A program made the translations under genes and the position numbers. This document shows positions 1 to 9,160 of a stretch of 64,000 bases of DNA, piece after piece. The stretch lies in NCBI GenBank assembly GCA_030041495.1, contig JASHNT010000141.1, positions 1 to 64,000 of the forward strand, in the 5' to 3' direction. The stretch's first letter is position 1. Each line of letters opens with the position of its first letter. This DNA comes from Bryobacteraceae bacterium (GTDB taxonomy: Bacteria > Acidobacteriota > Terriglobia > Bryobacterales > Bryobacteraceae). The notes under the pieces are model-generated. The model saw nothing but the letters and a program-made list of their open reading frames with translations. It had not been told where the DNA came from and did not search any database.

Positions 1-269
1 TGCTGAAATACGAAGCGGGCGGCCCGAGTCTCAAGGGCGTTTGCTCCAGCTATGAAAATCCGCGCTCGGTTGCGGCTTCTCCAGGAAATATAGGTGTTTC
101 GGCAGCTTGGCAGACGGACTTCGCGCCGCCCCCTGTCTGCGCCGCGGCTCTGGCTCAACCACTTTCGCTGCTCCGCACGCCGCTGGAATCGTCCCATCCC
201 AAGCGCGGACCTCCCGCTCTCCTCTCTTAAAGCCTCGCGCCCATTGCTTCCGCTCAGAAGAGAGGGGAT
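1..269 (+). other. Left-edge region and leader of the TonB receptor gene
   Basis: No gene can be assigned here. One plus-strand frame is open from base 3 to a TAA at about 230, without a start codon, so it could be the end of a gene entering from the left. Its translation resembles no family I recognise, and the base use is not clearly coding. The last 50 bases form a strong predicted hairpin with the Shine-Dalgarno of the next gene (separate entry). I see no cobalamin-riboswitch consensus despite the TonB receptor downstream. Confidence 0.35.
218..268 (+). promoter_or_regulatory. Hairpin covering the ribosome-binding site of the TonB receptor
   Basis: Bases 218-228 pair with 258-268 to give an 11-bp helix (ten Watson-Crick pairs and one G-U) with a 29-base loop. 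The right arm is the purine-rich Shine-Dalgarno AGAGGGGA, which ends one base before the ATG at 270. The pairing is seen directly in the sequence; that it controls translation is inference. Confidence 0.45.
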
Positions 270-2600
270 ATGTGTGTCTACAAATATCGAATAATATTGG
301 TCATTTTATTATCTATTAGCAGCTTATCCCGCGCCGAAATTTTCGGGAAAATACAAGGCGTGGTGCACGACCCGCAGCACCGGCCCATCGCCGCAGCCAC
401 GGTCCGCGTGCAGGCCGCCGCTTCGGACTGGTCCCAGACCGCGCAATCCGACGCTTCGGGCGAGTTCTCCTTCGTTAACGTCCCCCTCGGCGACTACAAG
501 ATCAGCGTCACGCTCTCCGGCTTCGCGCCCGCGGAGCAGACCGTGACGGTCGAGTCCGGCTCCGCGCCGGTGCTTCATTTTCAACTCACCCTTGGCACTT
601 TGAGCCAATCCACGGAAGTCACGGGCGAAGCCGGGACCCTGCCCATGGATTCCGTCACCCCTACCACGCTGGTCGACCGCCAGGACATCGCCGAAACGCC
701 GGGAGCGGACCGCACCAATAGCATGGCCATGATCACCGATTACGTGCCGGGCTCTTATGTCACTCACGATATGCTGCACATGCGCGGAGGCCATCAGACC
801 GAGTGGTTGATCGACGGCGTGATCATCCCCAACACCAACATCGCCACCAACCTGGGCCCGCAAATCGACCCCAAGGATATCGACTATCTGGAAGTCCAGC
901 GCGGCAGCTACGACGCCGGCTACGGCGACCGCACTTACGGCGTCTTCAACGTGGTCCCCCGGTCCGGCTTTGAGAGTAACAATGAAGGCGAACTGGTCAC
1001 GTCGTTCGGCAACTGGTATCAAACCAACGATCAGCTCAAGCTCGCCAGTCACACGCAGCGCTTCGCCTATTACCTGAGCTTCGCCGGCGACCGCAGCAAT
1101 TATGGATTGCAGCCGCCCATCGGGCAGGTGGTTCACGACGCGGAAAACGGCTACGGCGGATTCGCGTCGCTGCTGTTCAATGCGAGCCCCTCGAATCAGC
1201 TTCGCTTGGTCGCTTCGCTGCGCCAGGATTACTACCAGATCCCCATCGACCCCAACCCGAATTCATCCGGCAATCAGGTCTATCCCAGTTACGGCCTTCG
1301 CGATAGTGAGCGCGAACCGGATGGCTACCTCGCCTTTTCCTGGGTTCACACCTTCAACCACAACACGATTCTGACGGTGTCGCCTTTCTATCATTACAAT
1401 GAGGCCGCTTACAACGCCTCGCCCAACGACTATCCCGTTGTCACCGATGTGAACCAGACGGCCAACTACGTCGGCGCTCAAACCAGCCTGGCCACCACAA
1501 TCGCGAAAAAAAATGACATCGAGGTTGGAGCCTACGGGTTCGCCCAGCACCAGAGCAACACATTCAACAACATCTTCACCGATGGCTCGCCCAACTTCGC
1601 GCCGTCCTCCGCTGCCGTCACCGGCGGACTGGCTGAGGTGTTTGTGAACGACCGCTTCAAGGCTACCTCTTGGTTGACTCTGATCGCCGGCTTTCGCTAT
1701 TCGCACTTCGATTCCGGAACCTTCAGTGGAGCGCCCCAGCCCGCCGTGGTGGAAAATGCCCCCGACCCGCGCTTCGGCGCCGCGATCAGAATCCCGCGCA
1801 TCAACTGGGTCTTCCACGGATTCTATGGAGTCTACTATCAGGCTCCTCCGCTGTTGACCGCTACCGGGCCTCTGCTCAACCTGGCCAGCAGCCAGACCCT
1901 GGCGTTCGCTCCATTGCGCGGCGAGCGCGATCACGAATATCAGTTCGGCGTGTCGATTCCCTTCCCTGGACGGTTCCTCCAGGGCTGGGTGCTGGAAGAA
2001 GACACGTCTCAAACCAGCGCGAGAAACTGGCTGGATCACAGCAACATCGGCGAGTCGAATATCTTCTGGCCGCTCACTTGGGATCGAGCCCTGATTCAAG
2101 CGTGGGAGACCACGCTGCGATCCCCGCGGCTGTGGCGCAGGGGTCAGGTTCATCTGGCCTACTCGAATCAAATCGCGCAGGCCTCGTCTCCCTTCACCGG
2201 CGGACTCATCTGCCCCACTCCCATCCCCGCCGGCTGCGAGCCTCCTCCTGGATTCTCGCCCGTCGATCACGACCAGAGAAACACGTTGAATATCGGCGCG
2301 GATTCCAACCTGCCGTGGCGAATCTTCGCCGCCACCAACGTCTACTACGGCTCCGGATTCACCAACGGCCTGCCCGACGCCCAATACCCCGGCAATTATT
2401 TGCCTCAGCACACCACCTTCGATCTCTCGTTCGGAAAAACTTTCGGCGGAGCGGACGCTCAGCGCTACCGCATCTCCGTCAGCGCCCTGAACGTTGCCAA
2501 CCGGCGAGTGCTGCTCGACAACAGTCTGACCTTCGGAGGGTTTCATTACAACGACCCGCGCCAGATCTACGTGGAGTTCCGGTATCGCTTCCACTACTGA
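270..2600 (+). CDS. TonB-dependent receptor with carboxypeptidase-regulatory domain
   Basis: Outer-membrane beta-barrel transporter, 776 residues. A signal peptide of about 22 residues (hydrophobic stretch, then SRA) is followed by a carboxypeptidase-regulatory-like beta-sandwich at about 26-110, a plug domain at about 125-235 (ending in the DYLEVQRG-type segment), and a long barrel with alternating aromatic strands that ends in Tyr-776. Proteins of this type are numerous in Acidobacteria and take up oligosaccharides or siderophores; the substrate cannot be told here. It is shorter than the 1000-residue-plus versions usual in Solibacter. The ATG is chosen for its purine-rich Shine-Dalgarno and signal peptide. 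It stands alone, with 249 bases to the next gene. Confidence 0.9.
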   Translation: MCVYKYRIILVILLSISSLSRAEIFGKIQGVVHDPQHRPIAAATVRVQAAASDWSQTAQSDASGEFSFVNVPLGDYKISVTLSGFAPAEQTVTVESGSAPVLHFQLTLGTLSQSTEVTGEAGTLPMDSVTPTTLVDRQDIAETPGADRTNSMAMITDYVPGSYVTHDMLHMRGGHQTEWLIDGVIIPNTNIATNLGPQIDPKDIDYLEVQRGSYDAGYGDRTYGVFNVVPRSGFESNNEGELVTSFGNWYQTNDQLKLASHTQRFAYYLSFAGDRSNYGLQPPIGQVVHDAENGYGGFASLLFNASPSNQLRLVASLRQDYYQIPIDPNPNSSGNQVYPSYGLRDSEREPDGYLAFSWVHTFNHNTILTVSPFYHYNEAAYNASPNDYPVVTDVNQTANYVGAQTSLATTIAKKNDIEVGAYGFAQHQSNTFNNIFTDGSPNFAPSSAAVTGGLAEVFVNDRFKATSWLTLIAGFRYSHFDSGTFSGAPQPAVVENAPDPRFGAAIRIPRINWVFHGFYGVYYQAPPLLTATGPLLNLASSQTLAFAPLRGERDHEYQFGVSIPFPGRFLQGWVLEEDTSQTSARNWLDHSNIGESNIFWPLTWDRALIQAWETTLRSPRLWRRGQVHLAYSNQIAQASSPFTGGLICPTPIPAGCEPPPGFSPVDHDQRNTLNIGADSNLPWRIFAATNVYYGSGFTNGLPDAQYPGNYLPQHTTFDLSFGKTFGGADAQRYRISVSALNVANRRVLLDNSLTFGGFHYNDPRQIYVEFRYRFHY

Positions 2601-2782
2601 GCGAGGGCCACGAAATACGGCCGCCGAACACGATGGAACGCATCTCCAGCGTCCGCGTCAGATGTAGGTGGAGCTTCTGCCCATAAGGGGCGCCCGTAGG
2701 CCCCTGAAACGCCGTTGAAACGTCTCGCTCGTGCATGCAATCTACCGTGTTTGCGTGAGGTTTCCCGCGAGGATGGATGATG

Positions 2783-2788
2783 TATAAT
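2783..2788 (+). promoter_or_regulatory. Candidate -10 box of the GlcG-like/fdhA operon
   Basis: A perfect TATAAT hexamer sits 61 bases before the start of the GlcG-like gene, in the only AT-rich patch of the gap. No good -35 hexamer lies 16-18 bases upstream. If used, it would give a leader of about 55 bases carrying the AAGGAGAGA Shine-Dalgarno. Confidence 0.4.
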
Positions 2789-2849
2789 TGCTGAGGCCCC
2801 GAGCCCAAGAATCGCGCAAGAGGATCACACAACACACAAGGAGAGACGG

Positions 2850-3245
2850 ATGGTTACACTAGCGGATGCACGTAGAGTGATCGCGGCAGCGGAAAAGAAA
2901 GCCGCGGAAATCGGACAGCCAATGAACATCGCAGTCGCGGATGGAGGCGGCAACATTGTGGCGCATGTCCGCATGGACAACGCCTGGATCGGCAGCATCG
3001 ACATTTCTCAAAAGAAAGCCTATACTTCGCGGGCTTTCGACATCGCCACCAAGGATCTGGCCGAACATTCCCAATCCGGCGGCCAGTTCTTCGGAATCCA
3101 CGCTTCCAACAACGGCAAGATCATGATCTTCGCCGGCGGGATTCCGCTGAAGAAAGACGGTAAAGTCGTGGGCGCCATCGGCGTCAGCGGCGGATCGGGA
3201 GCGCAAGACCACGCGGTCGCCGAAGCCGGCGCCGCCGCGTTTTAA
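2850..3245 (+). CDS. GlcG/HbpS family protein (DUF336)
   Basis: 131-residue single-domain protein covering the whole GlcG/HbpS fold. The N-terminal helix carries the family pattern of a long Ala/Glu-rich stretch, followed by NIAVADGGGN and a C-terminal glycine-rich GAIGVSGGSG loop. Relatives bind haem or accompany glycolate, diol and alcohol oxidation genes; the biochemical role of most is unknown. There is no signal peptide, so it is probably cytoplasmic. A strong Shine-Dalgarno (AAGGAGAGA) precedes the ATG. The formaldehyde dehydrogenase gene follows after 27 bases and is probably co-transcribed, which suggests a role in alcohol or aldehyde oxidation. Confidence 0.88.
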   Translation: MVTLADARRVIAAAEKKAAEIGQPMNIAVADGGGNIVAHVRMDNAWIGSIDISQKKAYTSRAFDIATKDLAEHSQSGGQFFGIHASNNGKIMIFAGGIPLKKDGKVVGAIGVSGGSGAQDHAVAEAGAAAF

Positions 3246-3272
3246 TTCATAGCAGCAAAGGAGAGATACAAC

Positions 3273-4487
3273 ATGGCAACCAATCGTGGAGTCGCTTACA
3301 TTAAACCGGGCGTGGTGGAAGTTCAGTCCATCCCCTACCCCAAGCTGAGAATGCCCAAGAGTGAGAGCGATCCGTTCGGCGGCAAGGATGCCCCGCACGG
3401 AGTCATTCTCAAGATCGTGACCACCAACATCTGCGGATCCGATCAGCACATGGTGCGCGGACGCACCACCGCTCCGCAGGGTCTCATCCTGGGTCACGAG
3501 ATCACCGGCGAAGTCATCGAGAAAGGCTCCGACGTCGAGATGCTCAACGTCGGCGACATCGTCACCGTGCCCTTCAACATCGCCTGCGGGCGCTGCCGCA
3601 ATTGCCGCGAAGGCAAGACCGGCATCTGCCTGACCGTGAACCCGGCTCGTCCGGGCGCGGCTTACGGCTATGTGGACATGGGCGGATGGGTCGGCGGCCA
3701 GGCCGAATACGTCATGGTTCCTTACGCCGATTTCAACTTGATCAAGTTCCCCAATAAGGAAAAGGCGATGGCCAAGATCAAGGATCTCACGCTATTGTCA
3801 GACATCTTCCCCACCGGTTATCACGGCTGCATCCAGGCCGGCGTTGGACCAGGCACCACGGTCTACATCGCGGGCGCGGGACCGGTCGGATTGGCTGCGG
3901 CGGCGGGCGCGCAGTTGCTCGGCGCGGCCGTGGTCATGGTCGGCGACATGATCCCCGAAAGACTGGCCCAGGCCAAGAGCTTCGGCTGCGAGCCCATCGA
4001 CCTCCGCAAGGACGCCACGCTGGCCCAGCAGATTGAGCACATCGTCGGCGAGCCTCTGGTCGACTGCGTGGTCGATTGCGTCGGCTTCGAGGCGCACGGA
4101 ACGGGTAAGGACGCGGGCGTCGAGAAGCCGGCGACCGTGCTCAACCAGCTCCAGGAAGTGGTGCGCGCGGGCGGATCCATCGGCATCCCCGGCCTGTACG
4201 TTACCGGCGATCCGGGCGCGGTGGACGAAGCCGCCAAGATCGGCGCGCTCAGCATCCGCATCGGTCTGGGATGGGCGAAGTCCTGCTCCTTCCACACCGG
4301 CCAGTGCCCGGTGCTGCGCTACAACCGCCAGTTAATGATGGCCATCCTGCATGAGAAAGTGCATCCGGCCAAGGCCGTCAACGTCACCATGATCGGCCTG
4401 GACCAGGCTCCGCAGGGCTATAAGGACTTCGACAAGGGCGCGGCGAAGAAGTTCGTCATCGACCCGCACAGCTCGGTCAAGCACTAA
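3273..4487 (+). CDS. fdhA: Glutathione-independent formaldehyde dehydrogenase (zinc MDR family)
   Basis: 404-residue zinc-dependent medium-chain dehydrogenase, matching the roughly 400 residues of Pseudomonas putida FdhA, which oxidises formaldehyde to formate with a tightly held NAD. Visible features: catalytic-zinc region with Cys-54 in NICGSD and His-75/Glu-76 in GHE, structural-zinc cysteines at 105, 108, 111 and 119, and a Rossmann GAGPVGLAAA near 200. The AKSFGCEPIDL segment follows the nucleotide-binding region as in FdhA. It lies just downstream of the GlcG-like gene with its own AAGGAGAGA Shine-Dalgarno and ends at a strong terminator. A broader aldehyde or alcohol substrate range is possible. 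Confidence 0.88.
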   Translation: MATNRGVAYIKPGVVEVQSIPYPKLRMPKSESDPFGGKDAPHGVILKIVTTNICGSDQHMVRGRTTAPQGLILGHEITGEVIEKGSDVEMLNVGDIVTVPFNIACGRCRNCREGKTGICLTVNPARPGAAYGYVDMGGWVGGQAEYVMVPYADFNLIKFPNKEKAMAKIKDLTLLSDIFPTGYHGCIQAGVGPGTTVYIAGAGPVGLAAAAGAQLLGAAVVMVGDMIPERLAQAKSFGCEPIDLRKDATLAQQIEHIVGEPLVDCVVDCVGFEAHGTGKDAGVEKPATVLNQLQEVVRAGGSIGIPGLYVTGDPGAVDEAAKIGALSIRIGLGWAKSCSFHTGQCPVLRYNRQLMMAILHEKVHPAKAVNVTMIGLDQAPQGYKDFDKGAAKKFVIDPHSSVKH

Positions 4488-4510
4488 CTCACGCGAGTCC
4501 AAAAACACCG

Positions 4511-4540
4511 AAGGGCGGCTGGGGAACCAGCCGCCCTTTT
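4511..4540. terminator. Intrinsic terminator between convergent fdhA and the exopolysaccharide operon
   Basis: A 12-bp perfect inverted repeat (AAGGGCGGCTGG / CCAGCCGCCCTT) with a GGAA tetraloop, followed by T residues. The leading As make it work in both directions. It lies 23 bases after the fdhA stop and 16 bases beyond the stop of the convergent wbaP-like gene. Confidence 0.9.
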
Positions 4541-4556
4541 CATCTTCTAGCGGTCC

Positions 4557-5975
4557 TCAGTAAGCCCCGCGAGCCCTCAGCACCGCCGTTACCGTTCTTG
4601 CCAGGATGTACAGATCCAGCCACGGCGACCAGTTCCGCACATAGTACAGATCGAACGCGATCCTCTGCTGGTAGCTCAGCAGATTCCGCCCGGAGACCTG
4701 CCACATCCCCGTCAGCCCCGGCCGCACCTTTTTATACAGCGCGAAATCTCCGCCGTAGCGTGCGATCTCCGCCGCGATAATCGGCCTCGGCCCCACCAGG
4801 CTCATTTCCCCGGTCAGCACGTTCCACAACTGCGGCAGCTCATCCAGGCTCGTTCGCCGCAACAGCCGCCCCACGCGAGTAATACGCGGGTCGTCGTGCA
4901 GCTTCTGAGACCGCAGCCACTCTTTGCGCAACTCCGGATCCGCATCCAAATATTCCTCCAGAGCCTCGCTCGCATTCGCCACCATGGTCCGGAATTTCCA
5001 CGCGATGAACGCATCTCCGCCCCGCCCGTAGCGCTTGTGCCCATACAACACCGGCCCCGGCGAGCTCAGCTTGATCGCCGCCGCAATCGCCGCGATCAGC
5101 GGCAGCGCCGCGATCCCGATGGCGATCGTGAACGCCGCATCCAGTGCCCGTTTGACCATCCTCGATCCCGGCCGCAGCAAGCGCTGGTGCACCTCCAGCC
5201 CCAGCATCCCGCTCACATCCCGAGCCTCCACCCACAAGCTCGAAAACCCCGCCAGGTCCGGCAGCACGATCACGTTCGGAAACAGGTCGCTGCAATGGTT
5301 GAAGAAGCTCAGCGCTACGTGCCGCGGCATCTCCGCCATATCTAAAATCACGTGCCGCACCCGAGCCTGCTGAGCCCTTTCCGGATCGTTGAACACCGCC
5401 GCCGGCTTCAAGCCGAGACCTGGCTGGCCATCCAGCGTTTCCACAATCCGCGCCGCCGCCCGAGCCTCCGCGACAATCGCCACCGGATATCCCCACCACC
5501 TCTTGCGCGCGAAGGCTGCGCGAATCGCTCCGCGCGCCAGCGGAACCAGCGCCAGCGTCTGCGCCCACCCCAGCAGAAACACCGCTCGTGAATACGCCGG
5601 AGCATCCTTCATCAGAAACACCGTCACCGCCAGCGCTGCGTAGACCATGCTGGTCGACGCCGACAGCTTCCGCAGCTCCTCAACCGGACTCCGCCCAAAC
5701 CCCGGATACAGCCCAGCCAGCGCATACGCCGCCGGAAACAGCAGCAGCGCCGGCCATAGCCGCAAATAGAAATGTGGGCTGAGCAGTTCGGTGAAATGCC
5801 TCCAGCCCAGAATGCTCACCGCCGCCGCGAACCCGAGCGCCGCCACGTCCCCCGCCGCAATAATCCCCGCGCACAGCCACGGCCGCGCCGCATATACTGT
5901 TCGCGCGGGAACCGCAACCGGCCGTTCCCTCTGCAGCGCGACTCTGGCAATTGGATTGGGATGAAGCAGGGACAC
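4557..5975 (-). CDS. Undecaprenyl-phosphate sugar phosphotransferase (WbaP/EpsE-like)
   Basis: 472-residue initiating glycosyltransferase that transfers a sugar 1-phosphate onto undecaprenyl phosphate at the inner membrane. The N-terminal part (about 33-160) has several hydrophobic segments, the middle resembles the CoA-binding-like domain of the WbaP family, and the C-terminal 200 residues are the bacterial sugar-transferase domain, with KFRTM, the [11 protein letters not shown] motif, VGPRP and [13 protein letters not shown]. Full length for the family. It is the last gene of the exopolysaccharide operon, starting 2 bases after the stop of the upstream glycosyltransferase, so translation is probably coupled. 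The first sugar (galactose or glucose) cannot be told. Confidence 0.92.
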   Translation of the reverse strand: MSLLHPNPIARVALQRERPVAVPARTVYAARPWLCAGIIAAGDVAALGFAAAVSILGWRHFTELLSPHFYLRLWPALLLFPAAYALAGLYPGFGRSPVEELRKLSASTSMVYAALAVTVFLMKDAPAYSRAVFLLGWAQTLALVPLARGAIRAAFARKRWWGYPVAIVAEARAAARIVETLDGQPGLGLKPAAVFNDPERAQQARVRHVILDMAEMPRHVALSFFNHCSDLFPNVIVLPDLAGFSSLWVEARDVSGMLGLEVHQRLLRPGSRMVKRALDAAFTIAIGIAALPLIAAIAAAIKLSSPGPVLYGHKRYGRGGDAFIAWKFRTMVANASEALEEYLDADPELRKEWLRSQKLHDDPRITRVGRLLRRTSLDELPQLWNVLTGEMSLVGPRPIIAAEIARYGGDFALYKKVRPGLTGMWQVSGRNLLSYQQRIAFDLYYVRNWSPWLDLYILARTVTAVLRARGAY

Positions 5976-5977
5976 GT

Positions 5978-7168
5978 CTATCTGCCCACGGCCGCCGTCA
6001 TCTCCCGCGCGGGCCGCCCATCGCGTACGCCGCCGGCCACCTCGCGATACACCTCCAGCGTCCGCTCCACCATCCGGTCGACCGAAAACTCCTGCGCCAG
6101 CACCCGCGACATTCTCCCCATGCTCTCGCGCAGAGCCGAGTCATTCACCAGCGTGCGGAGAGAATTCGCAATCGCCGTGGCGTCACGGACCGGGACGATG
6201 AATCCGTTCACGCCCTCGCGCACAGCCCCGGGAACGATGCCCACCGACGTGGCGACGACCGGAAGTCCCCGCGCCATCCCCTCGAGCACGACCAAGCCCG
6301 CCGCCTCCGACTCGCTCGTCATCACGAGTATGTCGAAGGCGTGCATCATCGTCTTCGCGTCCTGCTCGCCCAGCCATACAACCCTCGCGTCAATCGCAAG
6401 CTGCTTCGCCAGCCTCCGGCACGCACCCGCCAGCGGTCCATCGCCGATCATGACGAGCTTGGCCGGAACCGCGGTCGGCGACTGCAGGAGCCGAGCGAAG
6501 GCGGCAACCATCGTCTCCGGCGATTTCACAGGGACCATGCGGGCTACAAATCCGACGCAAGTCTCGCCGTCGTGAAGCCCCCAGGCCTTGCGCAACGCGC
6601 CCCGCGGCAGAACCACTGCGGGATCGAGCGCGACTCCGTTGGGGACAAGACGCAGCACCGCCGGGGCAATCCCCAAATCGAGCGCGTGCTCGTACTCTTG
6701 ACGGGAAACGACGATGATGATGTCCCCGAGCCTCGACAGGGCTGTCTCAACGGCCGCAGCAGAGGAGCGAGCAAGCACATTACGCGTCTTGTCCATCGTA
6801 AAGAATCCGTGCGGCGTGTAAACGCCGGCGAGCGACGAGCCGACAAGGGCCAACCGCCCAATCAAGCCGGCCTTTGTGCTGTGGCAGTGCACCACATCGA
6901 ACGGCCCGCGAGTTTGGAGATACCGACGAAGAGATCGGGCGGCGAGGAGATCCCGCGCGTGCAGCCCGCGGCGCATCTGAATGCGGCGGGCGCGGAATCC
7001 CTGGCGATCGCCAAGCCAGCGTAGATCCTCCCAGAAAACCGTGTCCGACCGAAGGTCGGAATAGACGAGGTGAACCTCATGGCCACGATCGAGGAGCGCG
7101 GATATAAGGTCGGCGACATGCCGGCCTACGCCGCCGCCTGAAGACTCCACCAGCTCAAGAATGCGCAT
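5978..7168 (-). CDS. Glycosyltransferase family 4
   Basis: 396-residue GT-B glycosyltransferase. The N-terminal Rossmann half opens with a glycine-rich GGGVGRHV loop and contains VVHCHSTKAG and YTPHGFF, typical of GT4 enzymes acting on lipid-linked sugars. The C-terminal half holds VGFVARMVPVKSPE, a GDGPL phosphate loop and the E-x7-E region SESEAAGLVVLEGMA that binds the nucleotide sugar. The ATG is 6 bases after the stop of the GT2 gene. It probably adds a sugar to the growing repeat unit on the cytoplasmic face; donor and acceptor are unknown. Confidence 0.9.
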   Translation of the reverse strand: MRILELVESSGGGVGRHVADLISALLDRGHEVHLVYSDLRSDTVFWEDLRWLGDRQGFRARRIQMRRGLHARDLLAARSLRRYLQTRGPFDVVHCHSTKAGLIGRLALVGSSLAGVYTPHGFFTMDKTRNVLARSSAAAVETALSRLGDIIIVVSRQEYEHALDLGIAPAVLRLVPNGVALDPAVVLPRGALRKAWGLHDGETCVGFVARMVPVKSPETMVAAFARLLQSPTAVPAKLVMIGDGPLAGACRRLAKQLAIDARVVWLGEQDAKTMMHAFDILVMTSESEAAGLVVLEGMARGLPVVATSVGIVPGAVREGVNGFIVPVRDATAIANSLRTLVNDSALRESMGRMSRVLAQEFSVDRMVERTLEVYREVAGGVRDGRPAREMTAAVGR

Positions 7169-7174
7169 GAGCAG

Positions 7175-7969
7175 CTAGTTCATACCCGCGCGTTTGAATC
7201 CGGCAACAGCGGCCTGCGGAACTAGCATCGCCACCAGGGTCCGAGCCACCCCAAGGAAACTGAAGGGTGAACGAGGGTCGAAATACCGGAGCTGCAGTCT
7301 GAGCCGCGTGCGCTGTTGCTGACGTCGCCCCGCAATGCTGAGACCGCGGGGATCGTACGCCAAACGCGTCAGCATTTGCGGCAGAACCGCCAGGGTGTAG
7401 CGCTGCCCCATTCTCAGGAACAAATCGTAGTCCTCCGCCCCGGGCGCGTCCTCCCGATAGAGACCCGCTTCGCGGAACGCGCTAGCCCGAATAGTAGATG
7501 CGGGATGCATGAGGCAGCTATTAAGCCGCATTCGACGGAGAATCCTCGCGTGTTCACCGGGCGCGCGGTAGCGAAACAGGACGGACTGACTGGCGTCGAC
7601 AAAGTCCACGAAAGAGGAAACCACTGCGCAGGTTGGATTGCAGCCCAGGAACTCCGCCTGTCTTTCGAAACGCTCTGGCACGACCGTATCGCCAGCGTCC
7701 AGCCGGGCAATGTACTCATGGCCCCGTTCAAGAATGTGACGGAGTCCTACATTCAGGGCGGCAGCGATCCCCTGGTTACGGGTGAGCCTGAGCAGGAATA
7801 CGCGGACATCGTCTCGCAACGCGAGAGGCGCAGTAATTGGTTCCGGGCTACCGTCGTCGACGATAACCACATCGAACCTGCCGACCGCCCGTTGAAGACT
7901 CTGGAGGCTGCGGTCCAATCCGCTCTGGCTGCTGTATACCGGCAGAAGGACCGCAGTTCGGGCTGTCAT
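7175..7969 (-). CDS. Glycosyltransferase family 2
   Basis: 264-residue GT-A inverting glycosyltransferase. LLPVYSSQSG opens the domain, VVIVDDGS is the nucleotide-binding strand, and RLDAGD is the metal-binding variant of the DxD motif; EDYDLFLRM resembles the catalytic-base ED region. The frame is open 120 bases further upstream, but the ATG at 7969 is chosen because it overlaps the stop of the preceding gene as ATGA and puts the GT2 fold at the N-terminus. It is one of three glycosyltransferases that probably build the repeat unit. Confidence 0.88.
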   Translation of the reverse strand: MTARTAVLLPVYSSQSGLDRSLQSLQRAVGRFDVVIVDDGSPEPITAPLALRDDVRVFLLRLTRNQGIAAALNVGLRHILERGHEYIARLDAGDTVVPERFERQAEFLGCNPTCAVVSSFVDFVDASQSVLFRYRAPGEHARILRRMRLNSCLMHPASTIRASAFREAGLYREDAPGAEDYDLFLRMGQRYTLAVLPQMLTRLAYDPRGLSIAGRRQQQRTRLRLQLRYFDPRSPFSFLGVARTLVAMLVPQAAVAGFKRAGMN

Positions 7970-9153
7970 ACTTCCGGAAAGAGCCTTCCTGGCAGGCCAC
8001 GGGACCCGAAGGTGCGCTCTCCGAAAACGCGCCAGCTTATTTCGAACACGAATCTCCGGGCCGCCCGGCGTCCGCGCTCCGCGCCCCAAAACAAGACGCA
8101 GACGAACGCGAGTAGGTTCCGAAATCGCGCTAGGACAAAGCTGACCTCGTGACGGCGACCCGCGTCCGGAAAAGCGATCGCTAGCGGCACGCGCCTCCTG
8201 GCCCGCCGCGCCTCCAGCGCGAACTCAAGGACCTCCGCGATGCGTCGGTCGTAGGTGTGTTCGGTCCTTGTACGAGCGTGGCCGGCAGCCGCGATCGCGT
8301 CCCGCTGCTCCGGCTGCCGCTCCATCCGACGGATCTGAGCTGCCATCTGGTCGACCGTCTGGCATGAAAGAATCTCGGCGCCGATCCGATAGAAATTCTC
8401 GAGGCCCGGCGCATATTCCGTCAGGAGCAGCCCGCCCGCCCCTGGCACCTCAAATACGCGGGCCTTGATTTGGCGTTGCCCTCCCTTGAACCCGTCGGCA
8501 AAATTCAGGCTGATCGCCGATTCGCGCATAATCCTCGGAATTTCCCCGGCCTCAACCGGGCCGCGCGGCCAGCCATCCCCGAAGCACTCAACGGCGATGC
8601 CGCGCCGCGCCAGCGCCGCCACCAACTCACGCCGTCGGCCATACGCCGCTCCGACGAAGCTGACCCCATAGCGGCAACTTGCAGCCGGCAGGGGATCCCG
8701 CAACCAGTCGACGTTCGCGGCCCACTGCGTGAGCAGGACGGCCTCGATACCGTCGCGCCGGTAACACGGAATCACGCAATCGTACGTGGTTGCGATCGCA
8801 TCGTAGTGGCGTCCTAGAAAGCGAGACACCTCCCGGTACTTCCAGGAATCGTCGGTCGTCCAGGCGACCGTCGCCGTCGTTCCGAGTTCCCGGATCGCAT
8901 CAAGTGTCTCGATCCACACTTCGCAATCACGCTGGACTGCGAGGAGAACGCCGGGCCTCTCGTGTCGGACGCAATCCATTAGTCGGCTATTTAACGCCGC
9001 ATAACTGGTAAACGCCGCCCGATCCCAGGACTCGAAATGCAAAGCCTCATGACCGAGCCGCCGCAGCGCCGGCAAGAATGCCGTATACTCGATGCCCTCG
9101 CCCAGGGCCGCGCGGCCGTATTGATACCGCCCCAGAACGCACAGAACCTTCAT
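7966..9153 (-). CDS. CgeB-like glycosyltransferase (DUF3880 / GT1-like C-terminus)
   Basis: 395 residues from the ATG at 9153; the open frame extends upstream, but MKVLCVLGRYQYG is a natural start of the fold and lies 7 bases after the polymerase stop. The N-terminal half carries AWTTDDSW, as in CgeB/DUF3880 proteins, and the C-terminal half has the ISLNFADG and KARVFEVPGAGGLLLTEY elements typical of the GT1-like C-terminal domain of that family. A basic, hydrophobic tail of about 70 residues follows (RNLLAFVCVLFWG) that could bind the membrane. Probably a cytoplasmic sugar transferase for the exopolysaccharide. Confidence 0.8.
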   Translation of the reverse strand: MKVLCVLGRYQYGRAALGEGIEYTAFLPALRRLGHEALHFESWDRAAFTSYAALNSRLMDCVRHERPGVLLAVQRDCEVWIETLDAIRELGTTATVAWTTDDSWKYREVSRFLGRHYDAIATTYDCVIPCYRRDGIEAVLLTQWAANVDWLRDPLPAASCRYGVSFVGAAYGRRRELVAALARRGIAVECFGDGWPRGPVEAGEIPRIMRESAISLNFADGFKGGQRQIKARVFEVPGAGGLLLTEYAPGLENFYRIGAEILSCQTVDQMAAQIRRMERQPEQRDAIAAAGHARTRTEHTYDRRIAEVLEFALEARRARRRVPLAIAFPDAGRRHEVSFVLARFRNLLAFVCVLFWGAERGRRAARRFVFEISWRVFGERTFGSRGLPGRLFPEV

Positions 9154-9160
9154 CTGAGTC

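Noticed and set aside
1263-2594. Long minus-strand frame over the TonB receptor
   Set aside because: No family features; antisense to a full-length receptor.
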